Assembly (NCBI GenBank): GCA_005116965.1
Contig: SWDG01000006.1
Location: 706,642-769,376, forward strand
Direction of reading: 5' to 3'
Length of the DNA: 62,735 nucleotides
From: Nitrospira sp.
GTDB lineage: Bacteria > Nitrospirota > Nitrospiria > Nitrospirales > Nitrospiraceae
Shown here: piece by piece, positions 1-7,165 of the stretch
How the letters are laid out: each line of letters starts with the position of its first letter
Numbering within the stretch: position 1 is the stretch's first letter
Translations under genes and position numbers: made by a program
Notes under the pieces: model-generated
The model's input: the letters and a program-made list of their open reading frames with translations, nothing else
Database searches by the model: none
What the model was told of the DNA's origin: nothing

Positions 1-42
1 GTAGACATCGCCTCGACGGGGCAGCTTTCTTACTCCGGCCAC
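1..42 (-). CDS. MazF/PemK-like toxin, N-terminal 14 codons only
   Basis: Reading the minus strand from a GTG at 42 gives MAGVRKLPRRGDVY and then runs off the window. The 'RRGDVY' start is the typical opening of MazF/PemK-family endoribonuclease toxins, which cleave mRNA. The GTG lies inside the last codons of the upstream antitoxin gene, so the two frames overlap by 13 nt, as expected for a translationally coupled toxin-antitoxin pair. Only the N-terminus is visible, so the family call is an inference from a short motif plus gene order. Confidence 0.6.
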   Translation of the reverse strand, partial: MAGVRKLPRRGDVY

Positions 43-257
43 CCTTCGACCTCCGTGCTCTTCCAGCCGTCCTCCAGTTGGTTCCGCCAACGCTCTTTCC
101 GGGCGGCACGATAGGCTGCATCAAGAGACTTTGTGTCGGGGTGAAGTTTTGCTCGAACGGCGGAGGAGATGAACGCGCTGAGTCTCTTAGGAGGCACTTC
201 CTTCTTGAGCTTTGCGTAAATCTCGTCGTCCATCGTGATGTTTAAGCGGATAGCCAT
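30..257 (-). CDS. Small antitoxin-like protein (CopG/ribbon-helix-helix type)
   Basis: A 75-residue protein beginning MAIRLNITMDDEIYAKLKKE, the short beta-strand plus amphipathic helix layout of ribbon-helix-helix DNA-binding antitoxins ('ITMDDEIYAKLKKEVPPKRLSAFI'). The C-terminal half is rich in Arg, Lys and Trp and probably folds on the toxin. The gene precedes and overlaps a MazF-like start. Antitoxins of this class normally repress their own promoter, and a palindrome lies about 25 bp upstream of the start codon. The exact antitoxin family was not verified. Confidence 0.7.
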   Translation of the reverse strand: MAIRLNITMDDEIYAKLKKEVPPKRLSAFISSAVRAKLHPDTKSLDAAYRAARKERWRNQLEDGWKSTEVEGWPE

Positions 258-281
258 TGGTTTTCCTGTGCAATGTAGATG

Positions 282-296
282 CTGTATTGTATACAG
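282..296. promoter_or_regulatory. Palindrome upstream of the toxin-antitoxin operon
   Basis: CTGTAT-TGT-ATACAG is a perfect 6-bp inverted repeat with a 3-nt spacer, placed 25 bp upstream of the antitoxin ATG (minus strand). It is a plausible operator for autorepression by the ribbon-helix-helix antitoxin. This is inferred from position and symmetry only. Confidence 0.35.
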
Positions 297-627
297 GATT
301 TATTGTTCTGACAAGACGGGACAACATTGGTTCCATCGAAGAAAGATCGCTGCAACAGGCAGGTAGGCCCTGGTTCCGTAACTGCGCCCACTTATGGTAT
401 CTGTACGGATACAGATTGTATCTGGTTTGATACCTCGCTATGGCGACACTCCTTCATCGCCGTTCCCTTCACCCCGCCAAGCCGAGCTCTTTTCACTGTC
501 TATTCATGAGCTTTGACGACCTGCACGAAAGCTTTGCGGAAATGTCGTGCCGGGCATCGTCATTGCTTTCGCATACAAGAAAAGTGGGGAGGGGTGTGTT
601 TGAGTCTGTTCACAGGGTGGCAAAAGC
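297..627. other. Intergenic stretch, no convincing gene
   Basis: About 330 bp with no frame that has a ribosome binding site and coding character. It contains short self-complementary runs (for example around 398-432, GTATCTGTACGGATAC followed by further GTATC/GATAC copies). The frames at 327-509 and 440-631 look random. Probably a decayed accessory region. Confidence 0.4.
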
Positions 628-726
628 ATGAGCAAGATCTTCATCTCTTACCGCCGAGATGATAGTGCCGATATCACAGTAAAGTGGACCCCAAATTCGA
701 GACACCGGTTTAAGCTGTTGTCCTAG
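628..726 (+). pseudogene. TIR-domain protein, truncated after ~17 codons
   Basis: The ATG at 628 opens MSKIFISYRRDDSADIT, the hallmark first strand and loop of bacterial TIR domains ('xIFISYRRxDS'). After residue 17 the sequence changes into AAAGTGGACCCC...GACACC, which resembles an insertion-sequence end of the IS3/IS481 kind (about 679-703), and the frame stops at 726. The rest of the TIR protein is absent. I read this as a TIR gene destroyed by transposition, with later deletion of both parties. Confidence 0.6.
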
Positions 727-737
727 GAGGATAAACA

Positions 738-932
738 TTCCACAAACGGCTGGATACACAAGAGGCTATTGTCCACGCAGGGCATACGCTTGAGTACCTG
801 CCGCCCTATAGCCCAGACCTCAATCCGATCGAGCATAAATGGGCGCAAGCCAAATCCATCCGCAGAAAATCAGGGGCTTCTGTCGAGGAAATCTTCACCC
901 GATCACACCTTGAATCATTTTTAAGTGGTTAG
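738..932 (+). pseudogene. IS630-family transposase, C-terminal fragment
   Basis: The open frame encodes FHKRLDTQEAI...EYLPPYSPDLNPIEHKWAQAK, the conserved C-terminal end of IS630/Tc1-like DDE transposases: the 'LPPYSPDLNPIE' block carries the last catalytic acidic residue. The frame continues to the natural stop at 932, but the N-terminal two thirds, including the first catalytic Asp residues, are missing, so the element is dead. No terminal repeat could be recognised at either side. Confidence 0.75.
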
Positions 933-1241
933 GCTATATTAGTGAATTGGGGTGACGATGTCGTGACAAATAGTTACGCGACGGGTCTCGCGAATGATGG
1001 CATGATAGAACCAGCCAGGGGAGCTATACGAAGCGTGTGAGTCAAGCGTTCAGCCTGAGGTCGTGCTCTTATCTGCACTTTCAGGATTCTACTTCCGTGA
1101 ATACCATCGATAGCCTCTGGTGTCGGTGAATTGGGCTTTTGACGAGCCACCTGGGTCGTTGGCACAAGAATAGGATCGAGGGTGCCCCACAGTAAGGAGT
1201 CTTGTACACTTCCAACAATGTTTCGATAGGAAACGCAGATT
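933..1241. other. Degenerate accessory spacer
   Basis: About 310 bp between the IS630 scar and the IS1595-disrupted gene. It holds the decayed methyltransferase 3' fragment listed separately and otherwise nothing that I can interpret. The minus-strand open frame 974-1393 runs across the IS1595 boundary and is not a gene. Confidence 0.4.
1089..1200 (-). pseudogene. Decayed duplicate of the 3' end of the methyltransferase gene at 2492-4036
   Basis: On the minus strand, about 1089-1155 encodes ...PGGSSKAQFTDTRGYRWYSRK-stop, matching the C-terminus ...PGGTPKAQFTESNGYRWYSQK of the complete methyltransferase 1.4 kb away. Upstream of this the similarity fades and appears frameshifted, so the remnant's far boundary is approximate. 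It is a partial duplication or the relic of a second paralogue. The IS1595 insertion and a small gene now lie between the two copies. Confidence 0.6.
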
Positions 1242-1252
1242 ATGCCAACACA

Positions 1253-1260
1253 TTCCGGTC
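1253..1260. repeat. Target-site duplication, left copy
   Basis: TTCCGGTC, identical to 2102-2109 on the other side of the IS1595 element. Confidence 0.9.
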
Positions 1261-2101
1261 GGTAATTAGGGTGTTTCGTAACCATGAGGTAAGCTGGAGG
1301 CCTTATGGTGACAGGGCACAACCGAGTATTCGGGTGCGCGGCCAACTTATTGCGAGGCAAGAAGTGCGTGTTTTGCGGTTCATTGAAGGTCAACCGGACG
1401 AGACGTGGCTATGTGAAGTGTCGGAGATGTGGCAAGCAAAAGAGCCTTGCCAAACTGCGGCGTGAAATCACGATCCTGCAAGGGTTCTATCAGCAAGTAT
1501 CGGCCTACCGATTGGCGCATGACCTGGCTGTCGATGCAAAAGTCATCAGCCGGGTGTACCAGAAACTGCGCGCTGCCATCTTCCATGTCGCCGAACTGGA
1601 GGCGATGGCCAGCAAACTCTCCGGCGAGATTGAGTTGGATGAGGCCTATTTCGGTGGACGGCGCAAAGGCCCGCGCGGTCGGGGCGCAGCCGGGAAAAGC
1701 GTGGTGTTCGGCCTCTTAGAGCGTGATGGGCGCGTGTATACCAAGGTCGTAGAGAACGTGTCGGCCGACACCCTGATGACCCACATCCGCGCCAAGACCC
1801 GCAAGGGATCCGTCTACTACACTGACGCCTTCAAGGGCTATCAGTCGCTCAAACGGTACGGCAAGCATCACACCGTCAACCATAGTAAGCACCTCGTTGA
1901 TCGTCGCACGAAGAACCCTATCAACGGGATCGAAGGCTTCTGGTCATTCGGCAAGCATATCCTCTATACCTACCGAGGTGTGTCCCAATATCACTTCCCG
2001 ATGTATCTGAAGGAAATCGAGTTCCGTTTTAATCATCGCAGGGACAATCTCTTCAAATCGTTCCTGCAGACCTTCTTTGGTTACGTTTCGCCCTAATTAC
2101 C
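1261..2101 (+). mobile_element. Intact IS1595-family insertion sequence, 841 bp, with 8-bp target duplication
   Basis: Terminal inverted repeats of 23 bp are at 1261-1283 and 2079-2101 (GGTAATTAGGG-N5-CGTAACC on both ends when read inward). They are flanked by identical 8-bp direct repeats TTCCGGTC at 1253-1260 and 2102-2109; 8 bp is the usual duplication for this family. A single full-length transposase gene fills the element. Perfect flanks and an open frame indicate recent insertion and probable activity. Confidence 0.93.
1305..2096 (+). CDS. IS1595-family (ISXO2-like) transposase
   Basis: 263 residues. An N-terminal zinc ribbon (CVFCG...YVKCRRCGKQK, about residues 21-44) is followed by a helix-turn-helix region and the ISXO2-like DDE domain: 'GEIELDEAYFGGRRKG' carries the first catalytic Asp, 'YYTDAFKGYQ' the second, and the C-terminal 'NGIEGFWSFGKHILYTYRGVS' block the final position, followed by 'EFRFNHRRDNLF'. 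The enzyme cuts and rejoins the ends of the surrounding element. The stop codon lies inside the right terminal repeat region, typical of these compact elements. Confidence 0.92.
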   Translation: MVTGHNRVFGCAANLLRGKKCVFCGSLKVNRTRRGYVKCRRCGKQKSLAKLRREITILQGFYQQVSAYRLAHDLAVDAKVISRVYQKLRAAIFHVAELEAMASKLSGEIELDEAYFGGRRKGPRGRGAAGKSVVFGLLERDGRVYTKVVENVSADTLMTHIRAKTRKGSVYYTDAFKGYQSLKRYGKHHTVNHSKHLVDRRTKNPINGIEGFWSFGKHILYTYRGVSQYHFPMYLKEIEFRFNHRRDNLFKSFLQTFFGYVSP

Positions 2102-2369
2102 TTCCGGTCAGCCAGACGATATGAAGATTGCCGCCAATTTGCGCCGAGCCATCGAGTTGACCGAACTGGGATTAGCTCTGCGTCGATCAGTGCTGCAACA
2201 GGATAAACCTCAGGATGATGCCATGGTACAAGTCATGCGCGAGATTCGGCGCACCAAAGAGCAGGCATGGCAGCAGAATTCTCCTGAGTTTTAGGCGCTA
2301 TCTACCGTATCATTCCCTGATATTCAGCTCTCGGTGCACCGGACTTTTTCTCTTCTCCTCCCAACTGAG

Positions 2370-2482
2370 GGTAGCCTGGTTAGTTCCCTACTGCGCGCAT
2401 TGACCGAGCACCGCCCTCGATAGAAAAATTCGATAATTCCTGCGTGGGCGGTCGGCGAGCACGGGGAACTAACCAGGCTACC
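2370..2482. repeat. Inverted repeat pair (19 bp, perfect), MITE-like
   Basis: GGTAGCCTGGTTAGTTCCC at 2370-2388 is exactly inverted at 2464-2482. The 75-nt interior has further self-complementarity (ACCGCCC near 2410 against GGGCGGT near 2449, and TCGATAGAAAAATTCGATA). There is no coding capacity. It may be a non-autonomous element or the transcript end of the minus-strand methyltransferase gene, whose stop lies 10 bp away. Confidence 0.6.
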
Positions 2483-2491
2483 TTCAAGCGC

Positions 2492-4036
2492 TCACTTCTG
2501 TGAATACCACCGATAGCCGTTGCTCTCGGTGAATTGAGCTTTCGGCGTCCCACCTGGTTTTTCTAGCAACAGTACTTTGAAGTCCTGGAGACCGAACCAC
2601 GCGGGATCGGCCAGGTCGTGATAGTGAAGGCCCTGCAGCTTGGGAAGCATGTCACCTAAGGTCTGTTGCAGTTCCTTCTCTGTATAGGCGCGCACGGCGA
2701 AGGGTCGGTTGATGGCCTGACAGAATCGCTGGATGGTGTAGGTGGCGCCGGTGCAGAGGACTTTCGTGTCCGGTTTGAGTCCTAGAAATTGCGGAAGAGA
2801 CAGATACCGCTCCTGAAAGCCGAGCCAGCGGACCGCTTGCCGCAGGTGGCTGTATTGGACCTCATATTCTGTATGGCCCGGGAGCTTCACGGGGGCGGGC
2901 CATCCAGTTTCAATGCCAAACTCGGTAAGAAAGGCCCGACCACCAGGCTTGAGCACTCGCCACAAGTCAGCGACGAAGCGAATCGGTCCTAAGTTAAAGA
3001 TCACTGATTCAGGCAGGTCTGTTTCGATCGGAAGGCGAAGCCGTCTGATCCAATCTAGGGCTTCTTGATGTTGCGCCGTCTCACCGACCCCACACGTCAG
3101 CTCGTTTCTGCTCAGTTGCACGGGTGTCATGTCTGCCATGTTCTCGTTATCGATCACGAGATCGATGGAGTGATCGGCAAACGGAAGCGATTCGGCATTG
3201 GCCCTGGCGCCGGAGACCTGCCATCCGCCGGCTTTGGCTCGAGCGACTTGGAGTGTGAGGAACGGTTGCGTGATGTCGAGCGACAAGTATGTGATACCTT
3301 GTTTTTCAAAGGGCAACAGATCCTTGCCAAGTTCTTGTGCAAGGTAGCCCAGTCCCCCTCCGATTTCCAGGAGGACCTTCGGTTTGGGGTTGAACCAGCC
3401 GAGTCGACGCAGCTGCCGCATGAGGAGCCGCCCGTAGGTCAAGCCGCTCAGTGCTTCACTCGGTTCACGGAAGAGATGGGAGACGGTGGTTTCGATCAGG
3501 TCAAAATGACTGTCATCTTCCTCGCTGTGGGCAAGCTCATGATGATGGAAATCTTCCAGGTGCTCCTCGCCCTCGAAGCCTTCTTGTCCCGACCAACCTT
3601 CGCGGATTTGTTGGAGCAGGATATCCCACTTAGCGTTGTGTCGATGGCCTCCTGGTGGGTCCGTTCCGAAATAGCAGAGGGAATAGTTGGGCGTGGCCCA
3701 TCGTTCAAGGTGCCAGGACCCTGGTTGCCCGTCCGGCCCACAGATTTTCGTGCCGTACTGTTCAACGAGCATACCGACCGTCGTATGGCCGTTCATGGCC
3801 TTGAGCATATCCATGCCGGTGCGGTTCAGCCGGATGAGTGGCAGGTTGTCATCGAGCGGAGCAAACCACCATTCGTCCGAGTGATGGTGATAGGCGACGA
3901 GGTCGGGCATGTGCCAGGCCAGGAGGCTCAGGGCCTCTCCAGCCAGGTTTTGAGGAGGATGGACAGCGGCAGCGGGTTTCATGACGAGCAGTGTTTTCGT
4001 GCTGAGCACCGGCAGCCTACAGGAGCGATCAGCCAT
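2492..4036 (-). CDS. SAM-dependent methyltransferase with PqqD-like N-terminal region
   Basis: 514 residues as written; an internal Met at residue 19 (MKPAAAVHPP) is an equally plausible start. Residues about 55-95 ('PLIRLNRTGMDMLKAMNGHTTVGMLVEQYG') resemble a PqqD-type peptide-binding fold. The middle carries a class I methyltransferase domain with motif I 'VLLEIGGGLGYLAQELG' (about 220-236), an acidic loop 'YLSLDIT' and the post-motif 'LWRVLKPGGRAFLTEFG'. A His/Glu-rich linker (HLEDFHHHELAHSEEDD, about 160-176) separates the two. The substrate is unknown; the PqqD-like part hints at peptide or protein methylation, as in RiPP-type pathways, but no precursor or radical-SAM gene is adjacent. 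Its 3' end is partially duplicated at 1089-1200. Confidence 0.75.
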   Translation of the reverse strand: MADRSCRLPVLSTKTLLVMKPAAAVHPPQNLAGEALSLLAWHMPDLVAYHHHSDEWWFAPLDDNLPLIRLNRTGMDMLKAMNGHTTVGMLVEQYGTKICGPDGQPGSWHLERWATPNYSLCYFGTDPPGGHRHNAKWDILLQQIREGWSGQEGFEGEEHLEDFHHHELAHSEEDDSHFDLIETTVSHLFREPSEALSGLTYGRLLMRQLRRLGWFNPKPKVLLEIGGGLGYLAQELGKDLLPFEKQGITYLSLDITQPFLTLQVARAKAGGWQVSGARANAESLPFADHSIDLVIDNENMADMTPVQLSRNELTCGVGETAQHQEALDWIRRLRLPIETDLPESVIFNLGPIRFVADLWRVLKPGGRAFLTEFGIETGWPAPVKLPGHTEYEVQYSHLRQAVRWLGFQERYLSLPQFLGLKPDTKVLCTGATYTIQRFCQAINRPFAVRAYTEKELQQTLGDMLPKLQGLHYHDLADPAWFGLQDFKVLLLEKPGGTPKAQFTESNGYRWYSQK

Positions 4037-4056
4037 CCTGCAAGATGATCGATGTT

Positions 4057-4473
4057 TTATAGCTGCGACGGTGTTGAGGAATCGTCAGTCACGACCAGCT
4101 GGCCTCGCATGATGGGATGGATACCGCAGTGATAGGGGTACCGTCCGGCCGGCAAGCCAGGCACCGTGAAGTGTCCTCCCGGTGCGACCGTTCCCGAATC
4201 GAACAGGCAGGGACGGTCTTCTTTCATACAGTCGCTGTGGGTGACAGTATGGTGGGTTGGCGTCGGATTATCCCAGCGAATGGGTGTGCCGCTCGCCATG
4301 GTGGCGGTGGCAGGAATGTAATAGGGCGATCCGTTCTCCATCAGAATCTGGGTGGCCGAGGAGAGGCTCATGGCTAGTCCACCTGTGGCGGTTCCGATCC
4401 CTAGGGCAATCGTCATGATGCGTAAGCGGTTCACGTCGGCGGTACTCCATGCTAAATAAGACGGTTTCTTCAT
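4057..4473 (-). CDS. Exported plastocyanin-like blue copper protein (cupredoxin)
   Basis: 138 residues with an N-terminal hydrophobic segment (about 18-38) acting as signal or anchor. The cupredoxin domain supplies the type 1 copper ligands: His in 'PTHHTVTH' (about residue 75) and the C-terminal loop 'YHCGIHPIM' giving Cys116, His119 and Met122 in the CxxHxxM pattern. 'DSGTVAPGGHFTVPGLPAGRYPYHC' is a typical plastocyanin/amicyanin strand order. It likely shuttles electrons in the periplasm. It follows the methyltransferase gene's promoter side on the same strand, 20 bp away. Confidence 0.85.
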   Translation of the reverse strand: MKKPSYLAWSTADVNRLRIMTIALGIGTATGGLAMSLSSATQILMENGSPYYIPATATMASGTPIRWDNPTPTHHTVTHSDCMKEDRPCLFDSGTVAPGGHFTVPGLPAGRYPYHCGIHPIMRGQLVVTDDSSTPSQL

Positions 4474-4627
4474 TAAGAGCCGGAAATAAAAGAGAGGATT
4501 CAGGCTCGTTCTCGAGGCGCCTCGTCATATATAGCATGGGATTGAGCCGGATCGCTTGGGGGGTGCCCTGCCATCTACCCACCTTACCTCACCTCGTAGA
4601 ACGCCAGAATCGTTCTCTAATGAAGCT

Positions 4628-5154
4628 CCCCGCAGCAAGCTGCGGGGTATCACAGAACTAAAACATGTGGAGCTGCCGGAGATCATCGCGGGATTGTCCT
4701 TGCCGCTGTACATACCGCTCGACTGTCTGCCAGTTCGCTCGCTCTCCTACCGTGGCCACATAGTACCCATCGGTCCAAAATTCTCCACCCCACAGCACTC
4801 GTTTGACGGCAGGCTTTCGGCGAAAGATTTCCCGGGCCGTGAGGCTCTTAAATATCTGTACAATCCGCCCCGGCGCCATTTTCGGATGGGCACTGCAGAG
4901 GAGATGGATGTGATTCTTGTCCGTCCCAATCGCTTCCATCTCGATCGGAAATCGTTCTGCAATCTCTGCCGCCGTATCCTCAATAATCGCGGTCACTTCC
5001 TCATCCAGCAGCGCCTTGCGGTATTTCACCGGAAACACAATATGGTAGTGGATTTGCCATGCACAGTGCGCCCCCTTGCGAACCTCATTGTCCCTCTGAT
5101 CCGCCATGCGCCAGAGGGTACCAGAGAAACGGATCCCCGTAGCAAGCTACGGGG
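4628..5154 (-). mobile_element. IS200/IS605-type element bounded by hairpins
   Basis: A Y1 transposase gene is flanked by two near-identical perfect hairpins, CCCCGCAGC-AA-GCTGCGGGG (4628-4647) and CCCCGTAGC-AA-GCTACGGGG (5135-5154). Both are followed by similar ATCACA tracts. IS200 elements lack inverted repeats and instead carry subterminal palindromes recognised by TnpA as single-stranded DNA. Exact ends lie a few to tens of bases outside the hairpins and cannot be fixed from this copy. Confidence 0.75.
4658..5107 (-). CDS. tnpA: IS200-like transposase TnpA (HUH, Y1)
   Basis: 149 residues. The HUH metal-binding motif is 'KNHIHLLCSAHP' (about 64-75), and the catalytic tyrosine lies in 'NWQTVERYVQRQG' near the C-terminus. 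'IHYHIVFPVKYRKALL' is the family's N-terminal strand. It cuts single-stranded DNA at the element ends and forms a 5'-phosphotyrosine link. No tnpB partner is present. The frame is intact. Confidence 0.9.
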   Translation of the reverse strand: MADQRDNEVRKGAHCAWQIHYHIVFPVKYRKALLDEEVTAIIEDTAAEIAERFPIEMEAIGTDKNHIHLLCSAHPKMAPGRIVQIFKSLTAREIFRRKPAVKRVLWGGEFWTDGYYVATVGERANWQTVERYVQRQGQSRDDLRQLHMF

Positions 5155-5290
5155 AATCACAAGTTGAATCCTAAGAACGGGCGAACGAGCCAATCGATGG
5201 AAGCCAAGAAGCGGGGTGGTTGCAAGAGGTTGTTCGTTCATGCTAGATGGAGGCCGTTGCGCCTGGCTGAAACGAAGAGGAGGGATCGGA

Positions 5291-5767
5291 ATGGCGAACA
5301 AGAAGAAAAAAGCCGTCACGAAAAAATCTTCGCGGACGAAAAAAACGACACCGTTGCCGAAGAAGAAGATAGTCAAGAAGGCAGTGAAGAAGACAGTGAA
5401 GAAGCGGGCGGCCGTCAAGGCATCCAAGCCGGCCTTGAAGAAAAAGACCGTCAAGAAAGCGGTTGGCAAACCTGCGAAGAAGGCTGCCCCCAAGGTCAGC
5501 CCACCGAGCGCACCCGCGAAGAAATTCGTGGCAGAAGAGGATGCGGCTCCACGCAAGTCCGTGGCGACGAAACCAGCTATGCCCATGGAGCCGGACGAGG
5601 CTGATCTTGACGATGAAGATGAAATGGACAGCGATGAGCTGGGGATGGAGGACGAGGTCGAAGAAGATGACGCCCAAGAAGAGCTGGATCTCGATGCTGA
5701 TGATGACAGGGACGGGTTAATCAATAAATCCGAAGACTTATTGGACGACGACTATCGAAATAACTGA
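5291..5767 (+). CDS. Lys/Ala-rich histone-like protein with acidic tail
   Basis: 158 residues from the ATG at 5291, chosen because GAGGAGGGA lies just upstream; a longer frame opens at 5216 without such a site. Residues 1-75 are dominated by Lys, Ala, Pro and Thr ('KKTVKKRAAVKASKPALKKKTVKKA'), like the C-terminal tails of histone H1 and bacterial H1-like proteins. Residues about 100-158 are strongly acidic ('DEADLDDEDEMDSDELGMEDEVEEDD'), ending in an EF-hand-like 'DADDDRDGLINKSEDLL'. A charge-split protein of this kind could bind DNA and be self-masked. Function is inferred from composition only. Confidence 0.65.
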   Translation: MANKKKKAVTKKSSRTKKTTPLPKKKIVKKAVKKTVKKRAAVKASKPALKKKTVKKAVGKPAKKAAPKVSPPSAPAKKFVAEEDAAPRKSVATKPAMPMEPDEADLDDEDEMDSDELGMEDEVEEDDAQEELDLDADDDRDGLINKSEDLLDDDYRNN

Positions 5768-5878
5768 TATCTCATGGCCTCTGGGGCTTCTGACTAGGTC
5801 CCTCGTATCTTCTGTTCGATGTAAACACTTGTGCAAGAGCGAGGGCTCTCAGGTTGGAGTCGCTTAGGGTGTTTACTG

Positions 5879-5912
5879 ACCGCCGCTGGAACTGATCGGT
5901 TCCAGCGGCGGT
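5879..5912 (+). terminator. Strong hairpin after the histone-like gene
   Basis: ACCGCCGCTGGAAC at 5879-5892 pairs perfectly with 5899-5912 around a 6-nt loop. No long T run follows. An outer pair GTAAACAC (5821-5828) / GTGTTTAC (5870-5877) lies just before. It probably ends or stabilises the upstream transcript. Confidence 0.55.
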
Positions 5913-6005
5913 GTCTCATTATCTTCCGAATGTTTCGTCTCTCTCCTCCATAGAAATGTGGACAGCACCTTGTTCCATCGCCGCTCCGATCGTTCACCCA
6001 CTGCC

Positions 6006-7094
6006 ATGCTGAAAACGAGATGGTCTCGTTGGTGCCTGGCGCTGGTGCTTGTCTGTGCCATGGTGACTTGTCCACCAGAGGCCGATGCTGGTTGCGTTGC
6101 CGAGACAGCTGCACCTGGAATTGATGCGGGGCTCGTGATCCATCTCTCGCCCAGCTGTACGCAGGCAGAGAGGGACAGCTATGCTGTGCGTGGCGACGTG
6201 ATTATGGATGCGATCGCCAAGGGGCGTTCTGTGGATCTCCTTGGTGTATTGGTGCGCGGGGATCTGATCTTCGATCGCCTAGCCGTACAGACGACGGCAG
6301 GCTCACCAGGGCATACCTCGGAGAGAGCGAACCGCGAGGATCATGTTGGCGGCAACGGGCAGCGAGTTGTTCGTGAGGCACTGAGCCTGCGAGATTCCGT
6401 GGTATTGGGCGTAGTGCGCCATCGGGCAACCGATAGCACGCTTCGGTTTGAAGGGCCTGTTGACGTTTCCGGGTCCCATTTCAAGGAAGGGGTGGATCTC
6501 TCCCGGTCGGTGTTCCACAAGCCGGTTGAGCTCTCACGAGCCACATTCGAAAAAGAAGCCTATTTTGTCCAGGGACAGTTCACCATGCCGGTGGGGTGTC
6601 GGGAGACCAAGTTTGGCCCCAGCACCAGATTTCACCAATCTACATTTCGAGGTTCGGTGGACTGTACCAGCGCGCTCTTCGACGGCATGGCGGAATTCCT
6701 TGAAGTGACGTTTGAGCAGCCGGCGGTATTTGAGCGGTCGAGGTTCGGCCTGGGGACAGGATTTTCAGGGAGTCGCTTCAAGGGGCGGGTCAGCTTCAGT
6801 GAGGCGATTTTCAGCCGCGAAACGTTCTTTGGCTTTGCGGTCTTTGAGAGCGACGCGGTCTTTGCGGGGGCCCAGTTTTTAGGATCAGCTGATTTCTCCC
6901 ATGCTGAGTTCCGGCAGCAAGACGATCTGGCAAAAGCACGGTTCGATCACCCGCCTCTGTTAGACGAAACAAAACGACTTGAATCAGCTCAGCCTGGCGG
7001 TCTTCTTCAAACCAGCAATGGACAGTATGCGCTCACTGCGATTTTTCTCATCGTGGCCGCTTTGCTCGTGGCGTATGCCGCAAAGCTCAAATGA
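6006..7094 (+). CDS. Secreted pentapeptide-repeat-like protein with C-terminal membrane anchor
   Basis: 362 residues from the Met at 6006, which starts a signal peptide (WCLALVLVCAMVTCPPEADA); a frame also opens at 5958. From about residue 155 the sequence is a run of 'F-x-x-x-V/A-x-F/L' units ('FEGPVDVSGSHFKEGVDLSRSVFHKPVELSRATFEKEAYF...'), the A(D/N)LXX-like right-handed beta-helix periodicity of pentapeptide repeat proteins. The C-terminus has one hydrophobic span (YALTAIFLIVAALLVAYAAKLK). It is likely a periplasmic protein held at the membrane. No enzymatic motif is seen. Confidence 0.7.
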   Translation: MLKTRWSRWCLALVLVCAMVTCPPEADAGCVAETAAPGIDAGLVIHLSPSCTQAERDSYAVRGDVIMDAIAKGRSVDLLGVLVRGDLIFDRLAVQTTAGSPGHTSERANREDHVGGNGQRVVREALSLRDSVVLGVVRHRATDSTLRFEGPVDVSGSHFKEGVDLSRSVFHKPVELSRATFEKEAYFVQGQFTMPVGCRETKFGPSTRFHQSTFRGSVDCTSALFDGMAEFLEVTFEQPAVFERSRFGLGTGFSGSRFKGRVSFSEAIFSRETFFGFAVFESDAVFAGAQFLGSADFSHAEFRQQDDLAKARFDHPPLLDETKRLESAQPGGLLQTSNGQYALTAIFLIVAALLVAYAAKLK

Positions 7095-7165
7095 AGAGCA
7101 CTCGATCATCCCCAACATATAGAATCAGGCTTGCCCGTCACCCCATAAGTTGATATAACGACGCC

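Larger units (their letters stand above)
1242..2294 (+). pseudogene. Small gene disrupted by the IS1595 element
   Basis: Removing the IS and one copy of the 8-bp duplication joins ATG at 1242 (preceded by TAGGAAA at 1227-1233) with 2110-2294, giving one uninterrupted frame of 67 codons: MPTHSGQPDDMKIAANLRRA...QQNSPEF. The rejoined protein is a soluble, helix-rich, charged polypeptide with 'LRRAIELTELGLALRRSVLQQ' and 'VMREIRRTKEQAW' heptad-like stretches. I do not recognise a family. The part after the IS still has an in-frame ATG at 2121, so a 57-residue product is possible. Confidence 0.55.

Noticed and set aside
974-1393. 139-codon minus-strand frame across the left end of the IS1595 element
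   Set aside because: It crosses the transposon boundary and reads the methyltransferase remnant in the wrong frame.
3065-4048. 327-codon open frame on the plus strand
   Set aside because: It is the antisense shadow of the methyltransferase gene; the minus strand has clear domain motifs and this frame has none.
5026-5724. 232-codon Ser/Phe-rich frame on the minus strand
   Set aside because: Mirror of the Lys- and Glu/Asp-rich coding strand of the histone-like gene and of the IS200 end; composition is explained by antisense translation.
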